From the NCBI RefSeq assembly GCF_001274535.1, contig NZ_CP012410.1, forward strand, positions 1,647,126 through 1,711,125: a DNA stretch of 64,000 nt. The letters run 5' to 3'. The DNA is from Leptotrichia sp. oral taxon 212. GTDB taxonomy: Bacteria > Fusobacteriota > Fusobacteriia > Fusobacteriales > Leptotrichiaceae. Below the pieces are notes generated by a model. That model searched no databases. It was not told where the DNA came from and was given only the letters and a program-made list of their open reading frames with translations. Shown one piece after another: positions 45,501 through 51,136 of this stretch (positions are counted from its first letter, which is position 1; every line of letters begins with the position of its first letter). Made by a program: the position numbers and the translations under genes.

Positions 45501-47625
45501 CTCCGTCAGTTTCACTTAAAGCCGTACCACTTAAAGTTATTTTTCCACTACTTGTAATGTCTTTTTGATCTGCTATTATTGCTTTTACTGACTTTCCTGT
45601 AACTGATATATCTCCAGTATTTGTAATTGTTCCTGTTTTTTTAGCAAATATAGCTGTTGAACTATTAGAATCATCTATTTTTATTTCTGCCGCTGTTGTC
45701 AAATTATCTGTAGCTTCAGTGTATATCCCTACATTAGATTCTCCTTTTGTAATTGTTAACTTTCCACTTGTAGTTCCATCTAACTTCACAACTCCGTCTT
45801 TTATAAAAACAAGATTATTCTTTTTACCATTTGTAGAAGTTAGATTAAAATTATTTACTACAAAAGGAGTTGTCCCAGCATTATTAAAGAAAACTGCTGT
45901 TGCTTTTTCATTATCAGACATATCGACTTTCAAAACTGATTCTCTTGTAGTGGCACCCAAAGCTATTTTGACATTATCTGCGGTACTTTGATGGAAATTT
46001 TTTCCTGCTTCAAGATTTATATATCCTAAAAAAGCTAATCCAATTGCTTTATTTCCTGTTATTTTCATAGGATTATTTAATAATATTTCTCCACTTGTAT
46101 AAACTTTATTTGGTTTAATAATAATCCCTTTATTTTCCTCTCCATTTAATTCAAGAGTTCCATTATTTATAAAAGTAATTCCTCCAGCATCATCATCTCC
46201 TTCACTTCCAAAGAATGACAAAGTATCTTTTGTTCCATTTAGAGAAATGGTACCCTTATTTTCAAACATCATAATTCTAAATCCACCCCAGTTATCAGCA
46301 GCTACTGGCAACCAGATATAGTTATTACTTCCTGTTGAAGATGTAGTTATTGTACCTCCATCATTTAAAAATCCTATGTTATAGTTTCCTGAACCATGAT
46401 ATTGAGAAGTATACATGATTAAATTATTTCCATCCATATTGACATTACTTTTTAAAACCCATGTTGAATCTCCAAAATTATTATGCCCATCTGTATGGAA
46501 TAACCATTTATTATATAAAGAACCTGTTCCTTTATAATCAATATCTGAATTAACAGTTATGGCGTGTCCTCCAACCAACTTCATTGCTGCATAAAATCTA
46601 GTAGCATCTATGCTGAAATCCATTTTTTGAGCACCAGCATTAGAACTATTATGATTAGCATCATATCTACCTGTAAAAGTTACATCTTTAGAAGTAACAT
46701 TAAAATTTGTACCATTAGCTGTAACTGTTAATTTCCCACCATCCATATCCTGTTGAGATATAACCCCAACATTTACTGATCCACCTTTATTCGCGGTATA
46801 ATAAGGTGTTCCTCCACTATCTACTTTATCTAATTTTAAGGATGTTGATTCAGTATAAATCCATGAACTATCATCATTTCCTGTTCCAGGTGGTGTAATA
46901 TCAGGAACATCTATTGCATCAACCTCAGGTGCTACAATTTGAGGCGTCACTGGTTTAAAGTTAATAGCTGTAGGCACATTAGGTGTTGCAGGTTGCGGAG
47001 CCTGTAATATTATTGCTCCTTTATTTACAAATCTTGGAGTAATTCCTGCACTTAATTCCAGTGATACTATTGGTTCAGGCTGAGTTCTATTACTTGCAAT
47101 TCCGTATCCACCAATACCTTGTCTTGAACTTGAACTTGCTGCAGCAGGATTACTTGATTTAGCTATAGCACCATAGAAATTACTATTTGTTGCTACATAT
47201 CTGTTAAACTCATTTGTATCTCTCTGAAATATTCCCTCATAAGGATATTTCTCCTTCTTATCTCCTCTTCCTTTGTAAGTTCCTCTCCAGTCACTGTAGA
47301 AATAGTTCATTCCAAACTGCCATGAACTCCATGGAGATTTAACTACATGGTCTCCCTGTTCCATTAACTGTATTAACTCAAGGTTTGATGATTTTAATAA
47401 TTTATTATTTTCAGCCTTCGCTTCCTTAAACAACTTCTTCATATCTGTTATCGATGTCTGAAGTCCTCTTCTTGCCTGTTCTACACTGTCTGTTTCAGGA
47501 GCTGTAAAAGATATTAAACCTGTTAACAGGAATGTAAACAATAATGCTGAATTGTATTTTACATCTCTACATCTTTTAGCAAATGTTCTTAATTCTTTTT
47601 CTATTCTTTTCAAATTATTAGTCAT
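41680..47625 (-). CDS. Giant fusobacterial-type autotransporter adhesin (module copy A)
   Basis: 1981 residues, the paralogue of 32570-38779. Residues 1 to about 121 are identical to the other copy up to GTYKGRGDK. Residues about 1700-1981 (the barrel) are nearly identical. The passenger between them is different in sequence and 88 residues shorter overall, though it keeps the same kind of beta-helix repeats (for example NNGTLELNGEENKGIIIK and SNAGTIAIGANSTALYSKG). Weak similarity returns before the barrel (PYTAFAG..., TYNFLDGLEQRYG). The function is outer-membrane adhesion by family. The different passengers imply different ligands or antigenic faces. It is the last gene of module A and ends at the hairpin terminator 41562-41609. 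Confidence 0.92.
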   Translation of the reverse strand: MTNNLKRIEKELRTFAKRCRDVKYNSALLFTFLLTGLISFTAPETDSVEQARRGLQTSITDMKKLFKEAKAENNKLLKSSNLELIQLMEQGDHVVKSPWSSWQFGMNYFYSDWRGTYKGRGDKKEKYPYEGIFQRDTNEFNRYVATNSNFYGAIAKSSNPAAASSSSRQGIGGYGIASNRTQPEPIVSLELSAGITPRFVNKGAIILQAPQPATPNVPTAINFKPVTPQIVAPEVDAIDVPDITPPGTGNDDSSWIYTESTSLKLDKVDSGGTPYYTANKGGSVNVGVISQQDMDGGKLTVTANGTNFNVTSKDVTFTGRYDANHNSSNAGAQKMDFSIDATRFYAAMKLVGGHAITVNSDIDYKGTGSLYNKWLFHTDGHNNFGDSTWVLKSNVNMDGNNLIMYTSQYHGSGNYNIGFLNDGGTITTSSTGSNNYIWLPVAADNWGGFRIMMFENKGTISLNGTKDTLSFFGSEGDDDAGGITFINNGTLELNGEENKGIIIKPNKVYTSGEILLNNPMKITGNKAIGLAFLGYINLEAGKNFHQSTADNVKIALGATTRESVLKVDMSDNEKATAVFFNNAGTTPFVVNNFNLTSTNGKKNNLVFIKDGVVKLDGTTSGKLTITKGESNVGIYTEATDNLTTAAEIKIDDSNSSTAIFAKKTGTITNTGDISVTGKSVKAIIADQKDITSSGKITLSGTALSETDGAVGLVAQNGGKITSTGLTSISVDGSASIDAYSNNGTLDLTNVTLKATNGAFNTYASNNGVVKLNTATLNTGQKSLAFFVDNTGKIEFTGATTANIDGWTNNDPLTRGTAFYYTGSGYSSFTDTDIQTWVGARFANMSNLTLNMATGSRLFIASDVEMNLSNTGGTTLAGALGVNSASNLATADYKTFMLYLSRLKLDQSINLDDPTDAYNKLEISNSQIINNNSNTISGTNAGQVAFAQENLDTNRTKVTLSNNGIMNMSGANSTAMYGKFGVLENNATGTITMGDSSTALYGIDNSLVSNAGTIAIGANSTALYSKGATVGAANPAPITNSGTITSAGANAIGIIYDGTGTSASGSDIGVNNTATGKIQFTGDKSVGIYAQGSNYIVDNSGEITLGDSTSIANPNVGVFTNVTNIGIANRAGGNITVGNNAIGTYGYRVSNDGVIKAGDAGVGIYSKGDSTILGSTSDITVGKDEAVGVYLEQGGGTVTHDGKMTIGDNSFGFVAIQGSNPLVFTNTSTADVSLGTKSIYVYSNDTTGTITNNALLTSTGQNYGLYGAGTITNNADINFSNGLGNVGIYSIKGGTATNAAGRTITVGDSDPGNSLYSIGMAAGYAKSDTGKVVNAGTINVNGKSSIGMYASGRGSEVENASGATINLAGEGAMGIYLDNGAKGINNGLITTVGSPATAVGVVVRAGSELINNGTININSAGGYAKFITTGGIVKNFGTITVSGGAADEFTPGSKPTGKELEINGVKVIDISAPAGAATATITANGAPVTPVVTNVDGNRDMLTSNIGMYIDTKRGTNPIQGPISALGGNEADLIIGAEAAETTLSKYIQVPQEIIAPYNTTLLANPNITNWNIYSGALTWMATATLDKNTGLINNIYLAKMPYTAFAGKEATPVEVTDTYNFLDGLEQRYGKENLSTREKQLFDKLSGIGKNEEILFYQATDEMMGHQYANVQQRTYGTGRLIDKEISHLSKEWDTKSKQSNKIKVFGMRDEYNTDTAGIIDYTSNAYGFAYLHEDETVKLGNSSGWYAGAVHNRFKFKDIGKSKENQTMLKLGIFKTMSPAADHNGSLRWTISGEGYVSRNDMHRKYLVVDEIFNAKSDYTTYGVAVKNELGYNIRTSERTSIRPYGSLKLEYGRFTTIKEKSGEMRLDVKGNDYYSIRPEVGVEFSYRQPMAVKTTFVTTLGLGYENELGKVGNVKNMAKVSYTDADWFNIRGEKDDRKGNFKADLNIGIENQRFGVTLNGGYDTKGKNVRGGIGFRAIY

Positions 47626-47653
47626 ACTTATTCCTTTCTTTCATATATTTTTA

Positions 47654-48199
47654 TTACTGCTGGCTTCCTCTTCTTGCAAGCTTGAATTCTATTCTTCTGT
47701 TCTGTGCTCTTCCCTCTGATGTACTGTTTGTCGCTACAGGCTCTTCTTCACCTTTTGATACCGTTCCCTTTATTCTGCTAGGGTCAAGTCCAAATTCCAG
47801 TAACTTCGCCTTTACGCTCTGTGCCCTTCTCATTCCTAACTTCATGTTGTAAGCATTGCTTCCCTTTGAATCTGTATGTCCTTCTATCACTACTTCATAA
47901 TCGTTGAAGTTCACATATTCTATGAATTTATGTAGCATTTCAAAGTACTGGGGCTTTACGTTCGACTTGTCAAAGTCAAAGTTCAAACTTCTCTCGTCCA
48001 TTACAACTATCTGCTGATCCGGCCCCTTCTCTTCCGCTATTATTTCTGTTATGTCTATCCTGTCTATCTCAAGGGCATTTATTCTTATCGTATTTTCCCT
48101 CATCTGTGTTGTTGTCAGCTTTCTCGCCGCAGATGATACCGAAGATACTGCCAACAACATCGCTACACCCGCTACTACTGTTGCTGTTCTTCTAGCCAT
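47654..48199 (-). CDS. OmpA-family peptidoglycan-binding protein (copy A)
   Basis: 181 residues, identical to the product of 38808-39353: signal peptide, then an OmpA C-terminal domain with EGHTDSKGSNAYNMKLG and GRAQNRRIEF. The DNA also appears identical over the gene. As in the other module it overlaps the lipoprotein gene and precedes the autotransporter by 28 bp. Complete identity means the two modules feed the same periplasmic anchor into complexes with different autotransporters. Confidence 0.9.
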   Translation of the reverse strand: MARRTATVVAGVAMLLAVSSVSSAARKLTTTQMRENTIRINALEIDRIDITEIIAEEKGPDQQIVVMDERSLNFDFDKSNVKPQYFEMLHKFIEYVNFNDYEVVIEGHTDSKGSNAYNMKLGMRRAQSVKAKLLEFGLDPSRIKGTVSKGEEEPVATNSTSEGRAQNRRIEFKLARRGSQQ

Positions 48200-48417
48200 G
48201 CATCTGCCTCCTTCTCAAGTGATCTGTATTCCTGTGAATAATTGATTTTCCCTTCCTCTTTTAACTTCTCTACATTTTCTGACGGCTTTATGAACTTGTT
48301 CTCTCTTAAATATGCCTCTATGTTGTCCAGTCTGTCTGTATTGTACTGCACTAATTTCGCATTTGTGCATGATATCATTAATAGTCCTAATCCTACTGAT
48401 ATTATTCCTTTTTTCAT
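48175..48417 (-). CDS. Small lipoprotein of the adhesin module (copy A)
   Basis: 80 residues, identical to 39329-39571, with the LMISC lipobox. In this copy an extra T upstream (near 48446) breaks the N-terminal extension that is open in the other copy. This supports the ATG at 48417 as the true start. It is probably an outer-membrane lipoprotein acting with the autotransporter or OmpA-like protein. Confidence 0.82.
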   Translation of the reverse strand: MKKGIISVGLGLLMISCTNAKLVQYNTDRLDNIEAYLRENKFIKPSENVEKLKEEGKINYSQEYRSLEKEADAWLEEQQQ

Positions 48418-48500
48418 AATTATTTTTTCTCCTTCTCTATTTTTTTCTTCTTTCCGTAATTCTTATGATATCTCTTACCTTAAAATTAAAATACAAAATA

Positions 48501-48980
48501 TTAATTTAATTTATTTTCAATACCTTCAAGTCTCTGTTCCATCTTGTCAAGCATCTCATTCGTCTTGTGGAATGTCTCTATGTTGCTGTTTATCTCGTCA
48601 ACTCTCTTCTTTATTCTCTGTACTTCCGCATCCATCTTTTCGCTTTCACTCATGTTCTTGTACTTCGCCTTCATCGCTTTTGCCTCAGCCTTTCTCTTTC
48701 TAGCTTCAGCTTCCTTGTTTCGCTTTGCTTCCAGCTCCGCTTTCTTGCTTCCGCTCACTGATGGTGTGCTTATGCTCGGAGATACTGTTACAGGTACTTC
48801 TCCCTCTTCAACTACTGAGTTCATAAGTTCCTGTTTTCTTGCCTCCTTCTCCTCTGCCGCCTTCTTCTGTTTCGCAACCTTTAACAGTCTTTCTATGTTC
48901 GGGTCTGTCTTCTCTGCCATTGACAGCTGCCCCACCGCAAATGCAAGCAGTGCCACTCCCATTATCTTCTTAGCTTTCAT
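48501..48980 (-). CDS. Secreted coiled-coil protein of the adhesin module (copy A, 159 aa)
   Basis: Identical in protein sequence to 39654-40133: signal peptide, Lys/Glu/Ala-rich helix, short Pro/Ser linker and C-terminal coil. It is third in module A, 35 bp after the Lys-rich protein gene. The gene is clearly richer in G and C than the passengers of the autotransporters, as are its neighbours in the module. The role is unknown; a structural partner of the adhesin is the best guess. Confidence 0.8.
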   Translation of the reverse strand: MKAKKIMGVALLAFAVGQLSMAEKTDPNIERLLKVAKQKKAAEEKEARKQELMNSVVEEGEVPVTVSPSISTPSVSGSKKAELEAKRNKEAEARKRKAEAKAMKAKYKNMSESEKMDAEVQRIKKRVDEINSNIETFHKTNEMLDKMEQRLEGIENKLN

Positions 48981-49015
48981 ATCTTCTCCCTTTCCTGTCT
49001 GTTTTTCTTATTCCT

Positions 49016-49429
49016 CTATTTCTTTGCCTTCTTTGTTTTCTCTGTCTTTGCCTTCTGCTCTTTCACTTTCTTGCTCTTCTTCTTCCCTAACACTTCATTG
49101 TAGCCATCCAGTTCCTTTTCTTCCCTAGCCACACTTCTTACTACTCTTTCATAGTAGTCCACCTTTATCGCTGCCTTGTTTGCATTATATTCAAGCTTTT
49201 CCATCGGTGTTCTTGGTTTCACTTCTTCTTCTGCTTCTACTTCTTCAACTCCCTCTGCTGTCTCCGTCTTCACTCTTTCCACCTTCTTAGGTGCTTTCGC
49301 TGCCTTTCTTTCAGCCTCCTGCTGCTTATAGTAGTCATCCCTTGCCTTCTTCAGTACATCCTGTGCACTGTTTGCCATCGCTACGCTTCCAACAGCTAAA
49401 AGAAGTCCTGCCAGAATTATCTTTTTCAT
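49016..49429 (-). CDS. Secreted Lys/Glu-rich coiled-coil protein of the adhesin module (copy A, 137 aa)
   Basis: Identical in protein sequence to 40169-40582, including the signal peptide MKKIILAGLLLAVGSVAMA and the basic lysine-repeat tail. It is second in module A. A long plus-strand frame on the opposite strand (48544-49128) is an antisense artefact of the biased codon composition. Confidence 0.8.
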   Translation of the reverse strand: MKKIILAGLLLAVGSVAMANSAQDVLKKARDDYYKQQEAERKAAKAPKKVERVKTETAEGVEEVEAEEEVKPRTPMEKLEYNANKAAIKVDYYERVVRSVAREEKELDGYNEVLGKKKSKKVKEQKAKTEKTKKAKK

Positions 49430-49467
49430 ATGTTCCTTCCTTTCTTTCCCGTTATAGTTTTAAAATA

Positions 49468-49857
49468 CTAGTTCCCCATTATTGCAAGTATCTGTTCAAG
49501 TTCAGCTATCTTCTGTTCTTTTTCTTTTATTAGTTTTGCTATGTTCTTGTAGTATACGTCATAGTTGTTAAGGACCTGTTTGTATTTATCTCTATGCCAT
49601 CTCACTTCTGAGTCCTTCTTAAGTTTTTCAAATACCTTTTCTTTTCCTTCTTCCTTTGCCCTGAGATCTGCCACTTCAGTTTCAAGTTGCGCCTTCTGTG
49701 CCTCAAATTCCCTCTTCTTCTGAGCTTCCTTTTCAAGAAGGTCGTTAAACTTGTTCTCTATTGAGTTCAGACTCGCTTCCAGACTTGGTTTTGTTGCCGG
49801 ATAACTTAATGCCGCCATCACTAATAGCATTGACAGCAAAAGTATTTTCTTTTTCAT
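49468..49857 (-). CDS. FadA-family adhesin-like protein (copy A)
   Basis: 129 residues from the ATG at 49857, protein-identical to 40621-41010. The frame happens to extend upstream to 49995, but that part has no counterpart in copy B and the GGAGG site lies right before 49857. The extension is therefore rejected. Three silent base changes relative to copy B fall in its first 175 bp. Signal peptide plus helical hairpin as in FadA. It is the first gene of module A, with an extended -10 promoter at 49994-50002. Confidence 0.82.
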   Translation of the reverse strand: MKKKILLLSMLLVMAALSYPATKPSLEASLNSIENKFNDLLEKEAQKKREFEAQKAQLETEVADLRAKEEGKEKVFEKLKKDSEVRWHRDKYKQVLNNYDVYYKNIAKLIKEKEQKIAELEQILAIMGN

Positions 49858-49993
49858 AAATTTCCTCCTCAGTTTTTTAATTACATAGAAAATTTTTCTA
49901 CTTTTCCAATTAATGAATTTATAAGAGACATACAAAATCATACATATCATATAATATTTATTATATATCTCTTTGCTTTTGATTTGTTTTAAC

Positions 49994-50002
49994 ATTATAA
50001 CA
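49994..50002 (-). promoter_or_regulatory. Extended -10 promoter of adhesin module A
   Basis: TGTTATAAT on the minus strand, about 137 bp before the FadA-like ATG; same nonamer as in module B, with no convincing -35. Confidence 0.5.
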
Positions 50003-50379
50003 TATTTTATTGTTCATGTGTTAAATTATTCATATTTTTATCATATATTTTTTTTATACATAAACTATTATATTATATATATTAAAAATATATTATAATT
50101 ATTATTAAATAAATTTAACTAAATAATTTTAAAAAAATGGTTATTTAACAAAAGATAATATTTTCAGTACATCAGTAATAATTGTCTTCACACTTTTTTA
50201 TAATTTCTTTTTGGGATATTTCATTTATCAAAATAAAAACATGTATTTTTAAACTTTGCAATTTTAATTATGCAGTTTTTTTTAATACATGTCATATTTA
50301 TAAATTAATCTATTCTATTTTTTTCTTATGATTAACTTCCAATCACTATCAATAGCAAAACACATTAAAATCTATTTAT

Positions 50380-50411
50380 AAAAAAAAATAACCACAATCA
50401 ATGTTATGGTT
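50380..50411 (-). terminator. Rho-independent terminator of the six-tRNA array
   Basis: On the minus strand AACCATAA-CATTGA-TTGTGGTT (50411-50390) forms an 8-bp stem with one G-T pair, followed by a run of T. It lies just past tRNA-Glu. Confidence 0.8.
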
Positions 50412-50419
50412 TAATTAAA

Positions 50420-50494
50420 TGGTACACCCTAGGGGGATCGAACCCCTGTTGCCGGGATGAAAACCCGATGTCCTAACCACTAGACGAAGGGTGC
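50420..50494 (-). tRNA. tRNA-Glu (TTC)
   Basis: Minus strand, from GCACCCTTCGTCTAG to an encoded CCA. The acceptor GCACCCT pairs with AGGGTGT, the anticodon stem TCGGG/CCCGG encloses TTTTCAT (anticodon TTC), and the T arm AGGGG-TTCGATC-CCCCT is intact. Last tRNA of the array. Confidence 0.95.
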
Positions 50495-50497
50495 ACA

Positions 50498-50574
50498 TGG
50501 TGGATCTAGCTGGACTTGAACCAGCGACCACCCGGTTATGAGCCGGGGGCTCTAACCAACTGAGCTATAGATCC
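50498..50574 (-). tRNA. tRNA with CAT anticodon, probably tRNA-Ile2 (lysidine type)
   Basis: Minus strand, GGATCTATAGCTCAGTTGG to CCA. The anticodon loop CTCATAA gives CAT. The T-arm region GGTCGCTGGTTCAAGTCCAG is like E. coli tRNA-Ile2, which is modified to lysidine and reads ATA; elongator tRNA-Met is the alternative. Decided by eye only. Confidence 0.85.
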
Positions 50575-50577
50575 ATA

Positions 50578-50654
50578 TGGCGTGCCTGAAGAGATTCGAA
50601 CTCCTGGCCCACGGCTTAGAAGGCCGTTGCTCTATCCAACTGAGCTACAGGCAC
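50578..50654 (-). tRNA. tRNA-Arg (TCT)
   Basis: Minus strand, GTGCCTGTAGCTCAGTTGG to GCCA. The anticodon stem ACGGC/GCCGT encloses CTTCTAA (anticodon TCT); the T arm and acceptor pair. Confidence 0.95.
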
Positions 50655-50677
50655 ATATGGTTTATTATGTTGACTAG

Positions 50678-50753
50678 TGGTGAGCCATACTGGAATCGAA
50701 CCAGTGACACCATGATTAAAAGTCATGTGCTCTACCGACTGAGCTAATGGCTC
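50678..50753 (-). tRNA. tRNA-Lys (TTT)
   Basis: Minus strand, GAGCCATTAGCTCAGTCGG to CCA. The anticodon loop CTTTTAA inside ATGA/TCAT gives anticodon TTT. Confidence 0.95.
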
Positions 50754-50761
50754 GTAAATAA

Positions 50762-50837
50762 TGGAGCGGGAGACGAGGGTCGAACTCGCGACATTCAGCT
50801 TGGAAGGCTGACGCTCTACCAACTGAGCTACTCCCGC
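50762..50837 (-). tRNA. tRNA-Gly (TCC)
   Basis: Minus strand, GCGGGAGTAGCTCAGTTGG to TCCA. The anticodon loop CTTCCAA gives TCC; acceptor GCGGGAG pairs with CTCCCGC. Confidence 0.95.
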
Positions 50838-50846
50838 ATAATTTTC

Positions 50847-50934
50847 TGGTGCCTCGGGCCGGACTTGAACCGGCACGGGATAAATTCCCACAGGATTTTA
50901 AGTCCTGTGCGTCTACCGATTTCGCCACCAAGGC
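50847..50934 (-). tRNA. tRNA-Leu (TAA)
   Basis: Minus strand, GCCTTGGTGGCGAAATCGG to CCA. The anticodon stem CAGGA/TCCTG encloses CTTAAAA (anticodon TAA), and there is a long class II variable arm. First tRNA of the array. Confidence 0.95.
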
Positions 50935-50976
50935 ATCTTTTAAAATCCTATTTTGTTTATCTCTGACAACCTAGTC

Positions 50977-51005
50977 AGTATAACATGAACTTATTTTTTT
51001 GTCAA
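50977..51005 (-). promoter_or_regulatory. Proximal promoter of the six-tRNA array
   Basis: TTGACA (51000-51005) and TATACT (50977-50982) on the minus strand, spacer 17 bp, with TG one base before the -10. About 42 bp before tRNA-Leu. Confidence 0.8.
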
Positions 51006-51019
51006 CACTTTTTTTAGCT

Positions 51020-51066
51020 TACTGATTAAGTACTTTTACTTTTTCCTCTTAAGTACTTAATCAGTA
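51020..51066. repeat. Perfect 16-bp inverted repeat between tandem tRNA promoters
   Basis: TACTGATTAAGTACTT (51020-51035) and its exact reverse complement (51051-51066) are separated by 15 bp. Each arm contains the palindrome AAGTACTT. The right arm overlaps the -10 and start region of the distal promoter. There is no T-run on either side, so it is not a typical terminator. Confidence 0.85.
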
Positions 51067-51091
51067 TACAAAATTTTATATAAATTGTCAA
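51063..51091 (-). promoter_or_regulatory. Distal promoter of the six-tRNA array
   Basis: TTGACA (51086-51091) and TATACT (51063-51068) on the minus strand, spacer 17 bp. It runs directly into the inverted repeat at 51020-51066. Confidence 0.7.
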
Positions 51092-51136
51092 ATTAAAATA
51101 TAATTAATTTGAAAGTTTTTTGAAAAAATAATTACA

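Larger units (their letters stand above)
47270..49868. repeat. 2.6-kb near-identical repeat, copy A (pairs with 38424-41021)
   Basis: Offset to copy B is 8846 bp in the autotransporter, OmpA and lipoprotein genes and 8847 bp beyond the single-T indel. All five encoded accessory proteins are identical to those of copy B. Confidence 0.95.
49858..50419. other. A/T-rich region between tRNA array and adhesin module A
   Basis: 562 bases. It holds the module A promoter (49994-50002) and the tRNA terminator (50380-50411). The middle part (about 50040-50370) is very A/T-rich, and I see no gene in it. Confidence 0.7.

Noticed and set aside
49858-49995. Upstream extension of the copy A FadA-like gene
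   Set aside because: Absent in copy B, covers the module leader and follows the promoter; the signal peptide starts at 49857 with GGAGG before it.
50616-50931. Two overlapping minus-strand frames (91 and 71 codons) across the tRNA array
   Set aside because: They run through tRNA-Arg, tRNA-Lys, tRNA-Gly and tRNA-Leu genes; translations such as GVAQLVERQPSKL are the well-known false proteins made from tRNA sequence.
51020-51066. The 16-bp inverted repeat as a Rho-independent terminator
   Set aside because: No T-run follows on either strand and the stem overlaps a promoter; a regulatory role is more likely.
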